Positions 43,916 through 52,801 of a DNA stretch of 64,000 nucleotides are shown piece by piece. The stretch comes from Polyangium sp. y55x31 (GTDB lineage Bacteria; Myxococcota_A; Polyangia; Polyangiales; Polyangiaceae). The first letter of the stretch is position 1, and every line of letters begins with the position of its first letter. The DNA lies in assembly GCF_029946505.1 (NCBI RefSeq), contig NZ_JARZHG010000025.1:62001-126000 (forward strand), read 5' to 3'. The position numbers and the translations under genes were made by a program. Below the pieces are notes generated by a model. It was not told where the DNA came from. It worked only from the letters and a program-made list of their open reading frames with translations, and ran no database searches.

Positions 43916-44308
43916 TCAAGGCCGTGGGCCTGCGTACGTGGCCAGGATGTCGCGGATCTGCCCAGGGAGGGCCATCGGATCGAAGGGCTTCGGGATGACG
44001 CCCGCGGCGCCGAGCTCGCGGTAGCGATCGACCTCGTGCTTCTGCACCTTCGCGGTCATGAAGATGATCGGAATCGCGGCCGTGGCCTCGCGCGCACGGA
44101 GCTCGAGCAGCGTCTCCTGGCCGTCCATGCCGGGCATCATCACGTCGAGCAGGATCACGTCGGGTGTTTCACGCGCCGCGATCTCGAGCGCTTCGTGCCC
44201 GGAGGACGCGAGCACCACCTTCCACTTGCCGACGCCCTTCAGGCTCAGCTCCCCAATTCGCCGGATGTGCGGCTCGTCGTCGACCAGCAGCACCTTCGAA
44301 ACGCCCAT
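43916..44308 (-). CDS. Single-domain response regulator
   Basis: A 130-residue receiver with D10/D11, phospho-acceptor D55 (LLDVMMPG), T85 and K107 (IPKPFD). No output domain. It lies upstream of the GAF histidine kinase and the HPt gene; the three form a likely phosphorelay module. ATG 44308 starts at the conserved KVLLVDDE. Confidence 0.9.
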   Translation of the reverse strand: MGVSKVLLVDDEPHIRRIGELSLKGVGKWKVVLASSGHEALEIAARETPDVILLDVMMPGMDGQETLLELRAREATAAIPIIFMTAKVQKHEVDRYRELGAAGVIPKPFDPMALPGQIRDILATYAGPRP

Positions 44309-44393
44309 GCGCGGCTCCCCTCGAAATGAACGAGGCCCGCGAGCATACGCCGATGCGCGCGGGCCTTGCAGAATTCGATGTTTCGGCGGCGTA

Positions 44394-45479
44394 CTACTTG
44401 GCGGCCTCGGCGGGCTTCGCCGCCGGTTCCTTCAGGTCGAAGGCCGGAGGCGCCTTCGGATCGCAGTCGGGCGGAGGCCCGAAGCCGTCGGCGTTGAACT
44501 TGTACTCGACCTCGCCGGAGCCCTCGGGATCCTTCTTGCTGATCGCCTCGATCGTGACCTCGTGCTCACCCTTGCGGGCCGGCGTGCAGTACGAGAGCAG
44601 GTAGAAGCGCTTCATGTGCGCCTCGATGCGCGCGGCCATCTTGTCGAAGGCCTCCTTGACCTTCGCCTGATCCGTCGCGAGCTCGGTCCCGTCGCGCCCG
44701 ATCTCGTCGAGCTTCGCCTTGCCGATCTCGGCGCCGACGCCGATCGCGTAGATCTGGTAGTTCTCATACTCGTCCTTGCCCATCTCGTCCTTCATCTGGT
44801 CGCGGGTCACGCGCGCGGCGCGATCCGTGCCGTCCGAGAAGACGACGAGCGAGCCGAACTTGAGCGGGCGCCTGTCTTTGTCGAGCTCCTTCTTGAGCGT
44901 CGCGAGGCCCTCGACGACGGCGCCGTGCAGGTTCGTCGACGGATCCTTCGGCTTGTACTTGCGGAGCCCCTCGAGGCCACCCTCGACCGAGCCTTGCGCC
45001 TCGGTGAAGGGCACGACGGAGTGGATCTTCTCCGAGCCGTCGAAGGCGTACACGCCGACCTTCTGCGTCTTGCCGACGCGCTCGGCGAAGGCCTTGGCAG
45101 CGTCGACGAGCGCGTCCGCCTGCCCGGACTCGGTCACGCTGCCGCTCATGTCCACGAGCAGCATCGTGTACATGACCGCCGCGACCTCCGGGTTCTGGAT
45201 CGTCTGCTTGCTCTCGAAGGCCGAGACGAGCTCGCCGTCCTCGTAGATCTTGAAGTCCTCGGCGGCCAGGCCTCCGACGGGCTTGTCCTTGCCCGCGTCG
45301 ACCGTGAAGAAGACCCAGACGTTGTTGGGCTTCTTCTGCGCCGAGTTGATGAGCCGGACGTTCAAGCCGCCCCCGCAGCCTGCGAGGAGGAACGCGAGCA
45401 GCGAGAAGAGCGTCACCCAGGCGTGGGAAGAGGTACCCGCGCGAAGCGCGGCCTTGTTTCTGTCGTTCACGGAACGCAT
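44394..45479 (-). CDS. VWA-domain lipoprotein
   Basis: A 361-residue lipoprotein (lipobox LLAGC, C35). A short N-terminal domain (about 38-95) precedes a von Willebrand A domain (about 103-290) with the metal-ion site DMSGS at 110-114 and further sites TNLHG and SDGTD. Such domains bind proteins through a divalent cation. A Pro/Ala/Lys-rich tail ends the protein. Binding partner unknown. It lies between the phosphorelay group and the Che cluster, on the opposite strand from the latter. Confidence 0.86.
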   Translation of the reverse strand: MRSVNDRNKAALRAGTSSHAWVTLFSLLAFLLAGCGGGLNVRLINSAQKKPNNVWVFFTVDAGKDKPVGGLAAEDFKIYEDGELVSAFESKQTIQNPEVAAVMYTMLLVDMSGSVTESGQADALVDAAKAFAERVGKTQKVGVYAFDGSEKIHSVVPFTEAQGSVEGGLEGLRKYKPKDPSTNLHGAVVEGLATLKKELDKDRRPLKFGSLVVFSDGTDRAARVTRDQMKDEMGKDEYENYQIYAIGVGAEIGKAKLDEIGRDGTELATDQAKVKEAFDKMAARIEAHMKRFYLLSYCTPARKGEHEVTIEAISKKDPEGSGEVEYKFNADGFGPPPDCDPKAPPAFDLKEPAAKPAEAAK

Positions 45480-45723
45480 TAGGGCAGCACCTCCGCGGGC
45501 GTGTCAATTCGCGGCGCGTGGGCTCGGCCGTGACCACGGCCCCACCCCGAGCCACCGAGGCACGAGATCGGCCTGCCGTCGCCCCGGCGTTCCCCCCGCG
45601 AGGGCACATTTCCGGGCAAGAAATCAGCGTCGGCCCGGCAGAGGTCACGGGGCGGCCCCCCAGGGCCTTCGGAGCTCACCCAAAAACCTCCTGATCGCGC
45701 GGCGTTTCCGCTAACCTCACGGC

Positions 45724-46167
45724 ATGGCTCGTATCCTGGTCGTCGAGGACTCCTCTGCGTTCCGGGCGTTCATCCGCGCGGCGCTCGAGGATGCGCCGGG
45801 GCTCTTCGCAGCGAGCCCGGACGACACGCACGGCGAGGTGGAGGTCGTCGAGGCTGCCAGCGGGTTCGACGCGCTCCGCCTGCTGCCGCGCGGGCACTAC
45901 GACCTCGTGATCACCGACATCAACATGCCGGACATCAACGGGCTCGAGCTCCTGCGGTTCATGCGCGACAGCGAGCGGCACCGGAAGGTGGCCACGATCA
46001 TCATCTCGACGCAGTCCTCCGAGAAGGACCGGGCGCGCGGCCTCGCGCTCGGCGCCGACGCGTTCCTCGCGAAGCCCTTCACGGTGGAGGCGCTGCAGCG
46101 CGCCATCACGACGATCCTGCAAGCGCGGAGCTCCCTTCCGGCCGAGAGCAGCGAGGGGTCGCGTTGA
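45724..46167 (+). CDS. CheY-like response regulator of the Che cluster
   Basis: A 147-residue receiver with D8/E9 region, phospho-acceptor D65 (ITDINMPD), T96 and K117 (LAKPFT). A 10-residue insert (about 30-42) lies in the first loop. Its stop overlaps the cheA start (TTGA), so it is translated with CheA and is its likely target. No output domain; it may act through protein contact. Confidence 0.9.
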   Translation: MARILVVEDSSAFRAFIRAALEDAPGLFAASPDDTHGEVEVVEAASGFDALRLLPRGHYDLVITDINMPDINGLELLRFMRDSERHRKVATIIISTQSSEKDRARGLALGADAFLAKPFTVEALQRAITTILQARSSLPAESSEGSR

Positions 46168-48557
46168 CGAGCGAAAGCGAACGCGCGCGCGAGGAGTTCT
46201 TCTCCGAGGCGCAGGAGATCGTCGAAGGGCTCGGGCGAGATCTGCTCGCGCTCGACGAGGCGCAGAAGTCCGGCCACGTCGACCCGGATCTGATCAACGA
46301 CGTCTTCCGCGCCGTGCACACGCTGAAGGGCCTCGCGGGCCTCTTCGGCGCGACGCGGATGTCGAGCCTCTCGCACAAGCTCGAGGAGCTGCTCGACGAC
46401 CTGCGCCTCGGCAAGGTCGACGTCACGGCCCCCGTGCTCGACCTGCTCTTCGCCTCGGTGCAGCTCTACGGCAAGCTGCTCCAGGCCGAAAAAGAGGGCC
46501 GCGACCAGCCGATGCCGGAGCTCGAGAAGCTCCTCGCGCAGCTCGATCGCGGGGCGGGCGCGGGCGGCGCGACGGGCGGCGGCGGGCACATCATCGACCC
46601 GAACCTGCTCGCGGTGCTCACCGAGTTCGAGGAGCACAAGCTCAAGACGAACATCGCGCAGGGCAACACGCTCTACCGGCTGCGCGTGCGCTTCCAGCTC
46701 GCGACGATCGATCAAGGGCTCGACGAGCTCAAGGCGACCGCGAAGCCGCACGGCGACATCATCACGTACCTGCCCGCCAGCGACGACACCGACATCGACT
46801 CGATCACGCTGGAGATCCTGATGGGCTCGCGCGCCTCGGCAGCCACGCTGCGGAGCGCGCTGAACCACCTCGGCGTGGAGGTCGAGGAGCTGCCGCGGCA
46901 GGGCGGAGGGCCCGCGCCCGCGCCCATGCCCGCGCCCGCGCCGGCCGTCTCCGCGCCCGCGCCCGCGCATCACATCCCCACGCCCACGCCTTCGCCGCCG
47001 CCGGTCGCGCCGAGCGGCGCGCCGAGCGCGATGCCGCCGCTCGGGACCGCGCCGCTCGACATGACGGCGCCGCACCCTTTCCCGGCGCCGCGCCTCGACG
47101 CGGGCGCGAGCATCCCGCCGAAGGCGCAGGAGCTCGGCACGATCAAGAGCGTCGCGCAGACGGTGCGCGTCGACATCCAGAAGCTCGACGTCCTGATGAA
47201 CATCGTCGGCGAGCTGTCGATCGTGCGCACGGAGCTCGAGCGCTTGCTCGAAAAGATGCGCGACGCGCACACGAACCGCGAGCTCCGGATCAACCTGCAC
47301 CGGCTCCAGCGCGACTTCGAGCGCAACGTCATCAGCCTCCGCCGCGGGATCCTCGAGGTCCGCATGGTCCCGCTCGGGCAGGTCTTCGACAAGCTCGCGC
47401 GCGTGGCCCGGCAGATCAGCCGCGAGGCTGGCAAGCAGGTGAACCTCGTCATCACGGGCGCCGAGACCGAGGTCGACAAGCTCATCGTCGAGGAGCTCAG
47501 CGATCCGCTCATGCACATGATGCGGAACGCGATCGATCACGGCATCGAGGAGCGCGAGATGCGCGAGGCGGTGAACAAGCCCGCCGTCGGCACGATCGCG
47601 CTGAACGCGTTCCAGAAGGGCAACCACGTCGTCATCGAGATCGAGGACGACGGCAAGGGCATCGACACGGAGCGCCTGCTCGAAAAGGCGATCCGGATGG
47701 GCGTCGTGCAGGCGGACGAGGCGCGCACGATGAGCCGCCGCGAGGTCCTGAACCTCATCTTCGTCCCCGGCCTCTCGACGAAGAGCGCCGTCAGCGAGAT
47801 CAGCGGCCGCGGCGTCGGCATGGACGTCGTCAAGACGAACATCTCGAAGCTCGGCGGCGTGATCGACGTCCAGAGCGAGCCGGGCATCGGCACGAAGTTC
47901 ACGGTCACCTTGCCGATCACGCTGGCGATCATCAGCGCGCTCATCGTGAAGGTGAGCGACCAGCAGTTCGCCATCCCGCTCGCGAACGTGCAGGAGGCCG
48001 TGTGGCTCGACGCCGAGGCCGTGCGCGTGATCGACGGCCGAGAGGCCGTCACCTTGCGCGGCAGCACGCTCCAACTCTGCTACCTCGCGCGCCTCTTCGG
48101 CCTCGCGGACACGCCGGATTCGAGCGGCACCGGCCCCTTCGGCGGGGGCATGGATATGCCGCCGATGAGCCACGCCGCCGGGGTCCCGCCGCGCAGCTCG
48201 CTGCGGAGCGAGAGCATCCGCCAGGACTACGCGGCCGCGGCCTTCCCGTACCGCCCCGCGGGCAGCTCCTCGCCCTCCGCGCGCACCGCGCTCGCGCCGC
48301 GGCAGAAGCGGCGGTTCATCGTCGTCACCGCGGTCGGCACGCGCCGCCTGGGACTCGTCGTCGACTCGCTCGTGGGTGAGCAGGACGTCGTCATCAAGGG
48401 GCTCGGCCCGAGCCTCAAGAACGTCGCGGGCTTCGCGGGCGCCACGCAGCTCGCCGACCAGCGCATCGCGCTCGTGCTCGATGCGCCTGCGCTCGTCGAG
48501 GAGATGTTCGCGCACGCGGATCGTGCCCGCATGCACGGAGGGACCCATGGCTTCTAA
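46164..48557 (+). CDS. cheA: Chemotaxis-type histidine kinase CheA
   Basis: A 797-residue CheA. The HPt domain (1-110) has phospho-accepting H52 (RAVHTLKGLAGLFGA). A second domain (about 150-245) may be a response-regulator-binding P2-type unit. A Pro/Ala-rich linker (about 250-315) precedes the dimerisation domain (about 325-395), ATPase domain (about 395-575: NAIDHGIE, DDGKGI, GRGVGMDVV) and the CheW-like domain (about 580-797). The CheW-like domain is split by a 60-residue Ser/Pro-rich insert (about 650-713). TTG 46164 overlaps the receiver stop; GAGGGG precedes it. The window has no chemoreceptor gene. Confidence 0.94.
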   Translation: MTSESERAREEFFSEAQEIVEGLGRDLLALDEAQKSGHVDPDLINDVFRAVHTLKGLAGLFGATRMSSLSHKLEELLDDLRLGKVDVTAPVLDLLFASVQLYGKLLQAEKEGRDQPMPELEKLLAQLDRGAGAGGATGGGGHIIDPNLLAVLTEFEEHKLKTNIAQGNTLYRLRVRFQLATIDQGLDELKATAKPHGDIITYLPASDDTDIDSITLEILMGSRASAATLRSALNHLGVEVEELPRQGGGPAPAPMPAPAPAVSAPAPAHHIPTPTPSPPPVAPSGAPSAMPPLGTAPLDMTAPHPFPAPRLDAGASIPPKAQELGTIKSVAQTVRVDIQKLDVLMNIVGELSIVRTELERLLEKMRDAHTNRELRINLHRLQRDFERNVISLRRGILEVRMVPLGQVFDKLARVARQISREAGKQVNLVITGAETEVDKLIVEELSDPLMHMMRNAIDHGIEEREMREAVNKPAVGTIALNAFQKGNHVVIEIEDDGKGIDTERLLEKAIRMGVVQADEARTMSRREVLNLIFVPGLSTKSAVSEISGRGVGMDVVKTNISKLGGVIDVQSEPGIGTKFTVTLPITLAIISALIVKVSDQQFAIPLANVQEAVWLDAEAVRVIDGREAVTLRGSTLQLCYLARLFGLADTPDSSGTGPFGGGMDMPPMSHAAGVPPRSSLRSESIRQDYAAAAFPYRPAGSSSPSARTALAPRQKRRFIVVTAVGTRRLGLVVDSLVGEQDVVIKGLGPSLKNVAGFAGATQLADQRIALVLDAPALVEEMFAHADRARMHGGTHGF

Positions 48558-49128
48558 CCTGGCCCGCCGCGCCACCTCCGCGGTGGCCCCCGTCGCCGCG
48601 GGCGGCAAGCGCAAGAAGGCGCAGCGCGATCGTGGCCCCATCACCGAGTACCTCGCGTTCCGCCTCGCGGGCGACGTCTACGCCGCGCCGGTCTCGATCA
48701 TCCGCGAGATCCTGAAGCTGCACCCGCTCACGCCCGTGCCGCGCGCGCCCTCGTCGATCATGGGCATCATCAGCGTGCGCGGGCAGCTCGTCACGGTGAT
48801 CGATCTGCGCCGCCGCCTCCGCCTCTCCGAGGGGCCCGTCACGAGCAAGGCGCGCATCCTGCTCGTCGATCCGATGGGCGTGGAGCTGCTCGGCCTCTAC
48901 GTCGACGAGGTCTTGCAGGTCTATCGCCTCGCCGACAGCGAGATCGAGCACACGGCGACGGCGCTCGGCGGCGAGGTCGCGAGCTACATCGCCGGCATCG
49001 CGCGGCCGGCGCAGGCGCAGGCGACGCCGCAGGAGGGGAAGGGGGTCGCCTTGAAGAGCGTGGGCGTCGTTCGGCAGAACGCGTCCGTGATCATCCTGCT
49101 CGATTTGAAGGTGGTGCTTTCGTCCTGA
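48547..49128 (+). CDS. cheW: CheW-type coupling protein 1
   Basis: A 193-residue protein with a Lys/Arg-rich N-terminus (1-30) and a CheW domain (about 33-190: EYLAFRLAGDVYAAPVSIIREI, IMGIISVRGQLVTVIDLRRRL, SVIILLDLKVVL). It would couple CheA to receptors. It starts inside the last 11 bp of cheA. The extended, charged N-terminus is not in normal CheW. Confidence 0.92.
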   Translation: MASNLARRATSAVAPVAAGGKRKKAQRDRGPITEYLAFRLAGDVYAAPVSIIREILKLHPLTPVPRAPSSIMGIISVRGQLVTVIDLRRRLRLSEGPVTSKARILLVDPMGVELLGLYVDEVLQVYRLADSEIEHTATALGGEVASYIAGIARPAQAQATPQEGKGVALKSVGVVRQNASVIILLDLKVVLSS

Positions 49129-49158
49129 CGGATCGCCGTTCGGGAGAGACGAACCCAG

Positions 49159-49653
49159 ATGCCCGACTATGGCCAGAGACACCGCGCCGATCCCCAGAAG
49201 AGCCTCGTCGGCTTCGTCGTGGGCGACGTGCACTATGCGATCGGGATCGGCCAGGTGCGCGAGATCGTGAACCCCTTGCCGGTCACGCCGCTCCCGCACA
49301 CGCCGCCCGAGGTCTCCGGCGTGGCCGATCACCGCGGCGACGTCGTGCCCGTCCTCGATCTGCGCGTGCGCTTCGGTTTGCCGCCGACGGCGCCGACCCG
49401 CTCGACGAAGTGGATCCTCGTCGACGCCGGCGTGCGCATGGTCGGCCTCATCGTCGACGCCGTCTCCGAGGTCTTCGGCACCGGCGCCGACGAGATCCGC
49501 CCGACGCCTCCCGTCGGCGGCGGCCGCGATCTGCGCGGCATCTCGGGCGTGACGAACCACAACGGGCTGCTCGTCTTCGTGCTCGATACGAAGCGGTTCA
49601 CGGAGATCGTCGACGACATCGCCGATGTCCTGCCGCCGATGGACGACCTTTGA
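49159..49653 (+). CDS. cheW: CheW-type coupling protein 2
   Basis: A 164-residue CheW domain protein (SLVGFVVGDVHYAIGIGQVREIV, GVADHRGDVVPVLDLRVRFGL, GLLVFVLDTKRFTEIV). It follows CheW1 by 30 bp. Two coupling proteins may serve different receptors or build mixed arrays. Confidence 0.92.
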   Translation: MPDYGQRHRADPQKSLVGFVVGDVHYAIGIGQVREIVNPLPVTPLPHTPPEVSGVADHRGDVVPVLDLRVRFGLPPTAPTRSTKWILVDAGVRMVGLIVDAVSEVFGTGADEIRPTPPVGGGRDLRGISGVTNHNGLLVFVLDTKRFTEIVDDIADVLPPMDDL

Positions 49654-49663
49654 GGAGAGCGCC

Positions 49664-51868
49664 GTGAACCCCCCTTCGAGCCGCTCCGTCTCGCCTCTGC
49701 TGATCGAAGCCGCCCTCGACGCCTCGGACGCCGAGGAGCGCCGCCAGGCCACCTCCCTCGCCGCGGAGCTGCCGCTCTACGACGCGCTCCCGCTCCTCGT
49801 CCGCGCGCTCGGCGACACCGACTGGCGCGTGCGCAAGGAGGCCACGTACGCCGCGCGCGCCTTCATCCCGGCGCCGAGCCTCATCGCGGCCATGGTGAAG
49901 GCCTTCGAGCCTTGCGAGAACGTCGGCCTGCGCAACGCCGCGATCGAGGTCCTCGCGAACTGCGGCAGCGCCGCGACCGCGCCCCTCGAAGCCGCGCTCG
50001 CGCGCCTCGACGCCGACGGCCGCAAGCTCGCCGTCCAGGCCCTCGGCTACACGCGGGATCCGCATGCCCTCGTCATCCTCGAGCGCTCGCTGCGTGATCC
50101 CGACGAGAACGTCCGCCAGGGCGCGGTCGAGGCCATCGCGCAGCTCGGTCCGATCGCGCCCGTCGAGGTCCAGCGCCTGCTCTTCCGCTGCCTCGACAGC
50201 GCCGATCCCTTCGCCAGGCTCGCCGCGCTCGAAGGCCTCAACGCCCTCGGCGCCGTGATCCCCTGGGAGCGCCTCGCGCCGCTGCTCGAGCATCCTTCCT
50301 TGCGCTCGGCGGCCCTCTCGGCGGCCGCCGCCTCCGAGAGCCCCGCGGCGGCCCCGGCGCTCGCCCGCATGCTCCGCAAGGCGCGCGGCGGCACCTTCAT
50401 GCAGGCCATCGCCGCGCTCGCGCGCCTCGCCGAGGGACCCCTCCTTCCGGCCGTCACCGACGCCCTCGCGGCCGAGGGCCCCGAGCTTGGCGAGCGCCTC
50501 GTCCGTGTCGCCACGGCCGAAGGAACCGACCCGCCGCACCACCGCGCGATGGCGCTCCTCCTCGCTGCGGTCGCGCGCGCGCCCGGCGTGGTCGAGGCGG
50601 CGGTCCGCGCGCTCGCCGAGGAGACGTTCACCGAGCAGGCCGAGCGCGCGCTGATGTTGCTCGGACCTGCGGCGCTGCCTGGGCTCGTCGTGGAGTTCGC
50701 GTCGAGCAACAGCCGGCTGCCGGGAGACGTGCGGGCGGCCCTCCTCGAAGTCGCCGCCGCCATCGCGCTCTCGCCGGGCGCGCCGGCTCGCCCGTACCCG
50801 CTCCTCGCGGCCCTGCGCAAGGTCGCGCTCGAGGACGAGCGCCGCGTCGCCACGAGCGCCCTCTTCGCCCTGTCGAAGCTCGGCACCGAGGACGACCTGA
50901 ACCTCGCTGCGCACCTCGTCGCCTCGCCGATCCGCTCCGTCGCCCACGCCGCCGAGGGCGCGCTCGCCTCGCTCGCGACCCGCCACGAAAAAGCCGCGCG
51001 CGCCCTCTGCGACACCCTCGTGAGCGACCCCGGTGAAAGCGCCTTCGCCGCCGCGATCATCCTCGGCGCCCTCGCTGCCACGCGCAGGGCTTCGAGCCCG
51101 CCCCCGTCGCCCGGCGACCTCGGCTTCCTCGCGCGCGCCGCCGCGGCCGAGGACGTACGCACGCGCCGCGCCGCGATCGGCGCCGTCGCCGAGATCGGCG
51201 GCGACTCCGCGCTCGACGTCCTCTCGCTCGCGCTCGCCGACGAAGAACGCGAGGTCCAGCTCGCCGCGGCCCGCGCGCTCGGCTACCTCGGCGCCGCCGC
51301 GCGACGACGCGAGCTCTCGCCCGACCAGCACGAGACCCCGAGCCTCCGCACCATCCTCGACATCGCGGGCCGCTCCATGGATGCCGAGCTCGTGGCCACC
51401 GCGATCCGCGCGCTCGGCGAGGCCCTCTCCACGATCCCGCCGGAGGCCGCGGGCCGCGCCGCGGCATCGCTCATCGAGGCCCTCGCGCCGCTCGCCCGCG
51501 AGGCCGAGGCTGCCGTGGCGATCGCCGCGGTTGAGGCCATCGGGCGGCTGCGCTGGGGCACGGCCGGCAGGCAAGACGCGCTCGTCGCGGCGCTCGATCA
51601 TCCGGACGCGGCCGTCGTCAAGGCGGCGATGCTCAAGGTCGAGACGAGCGGCCCCGAGGGTGAAGTCCTCCTCCGTTGCCTCGACCATCCCTCGCCCGAC
51701 GTCCGGCTCCTCGCGGCCGAGACGATCGCGGCGAGCGACAATGCGAGCTTGCGGGAGCGTTTGGCGCAGCGCGCGTCGCACGAGCTCGATCGGGACGTCC
51801 GCGACACCCTCGAGGGCGCGCTCTCGTCGATCCGGTGGCGAGGGGAAAGGGGCTTCTTCGGGTCGTGA
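49664..51868 (+). CDS. HEAT-repeat protein in the Che cluster
   Basis: A 734-residue protein made almost wholly of Ala/Leu-rich HEAT (PBS-lyase-type) helical repeats of about 31 residues, for example ALVRALGDTDWRVRKEATYAA and LERSLRDPDENVRQGAVEAI. It has no catalytic motif and no membrane segment. GTG 49664 is chosen since a GAGGAGAG Shine-Dalgarno precedes it. It ends in a TGATG overlap with cheR. Co-location with che genes resembles the HEAT protein Cpc7 of the Myxococcus Che7 system (from memory). A scaffold or output-partner role is inferred. Confidence 0.85.
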   Translation: MNPPSSRSVSPLLIEAALDASDAEERRQATSLAAELPLYDALPLLVRALGDTDWRVRKEATYAARAFIPAPSLIAAMVKAFEPCENVGLRNAAIEVLANCGSAATAPLEAALARLDADGRKLAVQALGYTRDPHALVILERSLRDPDENVRQGAVEAIAQLGPIAPVEVQRLLFRCLDSADPFARLAALEGLNALGAVIPWERLAPLLEHPSLRSAALSAAAASESPAAAPALARMLRKARGGTFMQAIAALARLAEGPLLPAVTDALAAEGPELGERLVRVATAEGTDPPHHRAMALLLAAVARAPGVVEAAVRALAEETFTEQAERALMLLGPAALPGLVVEFASSNSRLPGDVRAALLEVAAAIALSPGAPARPYPLLAALRKVALEDERRVATSALFALSKLGTEDDLNLAAHLVASPIRSVAHAAEGALASLATRHEKAARALCDTLVSDPGESAFAAAIILGALAATRRASSPPPSPGDLGFLARAAAAEDVRTRRAAIGAVAEIGGDSALDVLSLALADEEREVQLAAARALGYLGAAARRRELSPDQHETPSLRTILDIAGRSMDAELVATAIRALGEALSTIPPEAAGRAAASLIEALAPLAREAEAAVAIAAVEAIGRLRWGTAGRQDALVAALDHPDAAVVKAAMLKVETSGPEGEVLLRCLDHPSPDVRLLAAETIAASDNASLRERLAQRASHELDRDVRDTLEGALSSIRWRGERGFFGS

Positions 51869-52767
51869 TGCGCTTCCCGGATGAGATCCGCCTCGCGCCG
51901 GACGAGTTCCGCCTCTTGCGGGATCTCATCAACCAGCATTGCGGCATCGCGCTGAGCCCCGAGCAGCGCCCCGTCATCGAGCGACGCCTGCGCGAGCGCC
52001 TCAGCGTGCATGGCTTGCACTCGTTCGGCGAGTACTACCAGCTCCTCCGCTCGCCGGACCGGGGCCGGGCGGAGCTCGACGAAGCGCTCGACCTCGTCAC
52101 GATCAACGAGACCTATTTCTACCGTGAGGACTACCAGCTCACGGCGCTGCGCACCGAGCTCTTCCCGATGCTCCGCCGCCCGCCGCTCTCGCGCGAGAGC
52201 CTCTCCATCTGGAGCGCGGGCTGCTCCACGGGCGAGGAGGTCTACTCCATCGCCATCACGGCCAAGGAGGCTGGGTTGTCCGGCCGCCGCGACGTCCGCA
52301 TCTTCGGCAGCGACATCTCGCGCCGCTGCGTGGCGCACGCGCGCCGCGGCGTGTACGGTTCCTCCTCGTTCCGGGCGATCCCGGTGGAGCTCAAACGAAA
52401 GTATTTCGTCGAGAAGCCCGACGGCATGCACGTGCAGGACGATCTCCGGGCGTGGTGCCATTTCGGCCATTTGAACCTGCTCGATCCGGTCCGGGCGTCG
52501 GTCGTGGGCCGGGTCGACATCATTTTCTGTCGCAACGTTCTCATCTATTTCGACGACGCCTCACGGCGCCGCGTGATCGACATGTTTTATGATCGACTCT
52601 TGCCGGGCGGGTTCTTGCTCCTCGGCCACTCGGAGTCGCTCCTCAACGTCTCGACCGCGTTCGAGCTCGTCCATTTGCGCGACGACCTCGTCTATCGGAA
52701 GCCCATCACGGCCTCGCGGTTCGCGCCGGGTTTGGAGGGCGGAACGCACGGATCGGGGAAGCCATGA
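51868..52767 (+). CDS. cheR: Chemoreceptor glutamate methyltransferase CheR
   Basis: A 299-residue SAM-dependent methyltransferase that would methylate receptor glutamates. The N-terminal helical domain (about 5-70) leads to the SAM site (SIWSAGCSTGEEVYSIAI), then the conserved IIFCRNVLIYFD and LLPGGFLLLGHSESL. ATG 51868 overlaps the HEAT gene stop. There is no TPR extension. Presence of CheR and CheB implies a methyl-accepting receptor elsewhere in the genome. Confidence 0.94.
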   Translation: MRFPDEIRLAPDEFRLLRDLINQHCGIALSPEQRPVIERRLRERLSVHGLHSFGEYYQLLRSPDRGRAELDEALDLVTINETYFYREDYQLTALRTELFPMLRRPPLSRESLSIWSAGCSTGEEVYSIAITAKEAGLSGRRDVRIFGSDISRRCVAHARRGVYGSSSFRAIPVELKRKYFVEKPDGMHVQDDLRAWCHFGHLNLLDPVRASVVGRVDIIFCRNVLIYFDDASRRRVIDMFYDRLLPGGFLLLGHSESLLNVSTAFELVHLRDDLVYRKPITASRFAPGLEGGTHGSGKP

Positions 52768-52801
52768 GCACTTCGGCAAGGGATGCAGCAGAGGTGAAAC
52801 G

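Noticed and set aside
45897-48644. Long minus-strand frame opposite cheA
   Set aside because: Antisense shadow of a clear CheA with all functional motifs.
49598-51781. Long minus-strand frame opposite the HEAT-repeat gene
   Set aside because: Composed of Glu/Arg/Gly runs without domains; the plus frame has clear HEAT repeats, a Shine-Dalgarno and operon overlaps.
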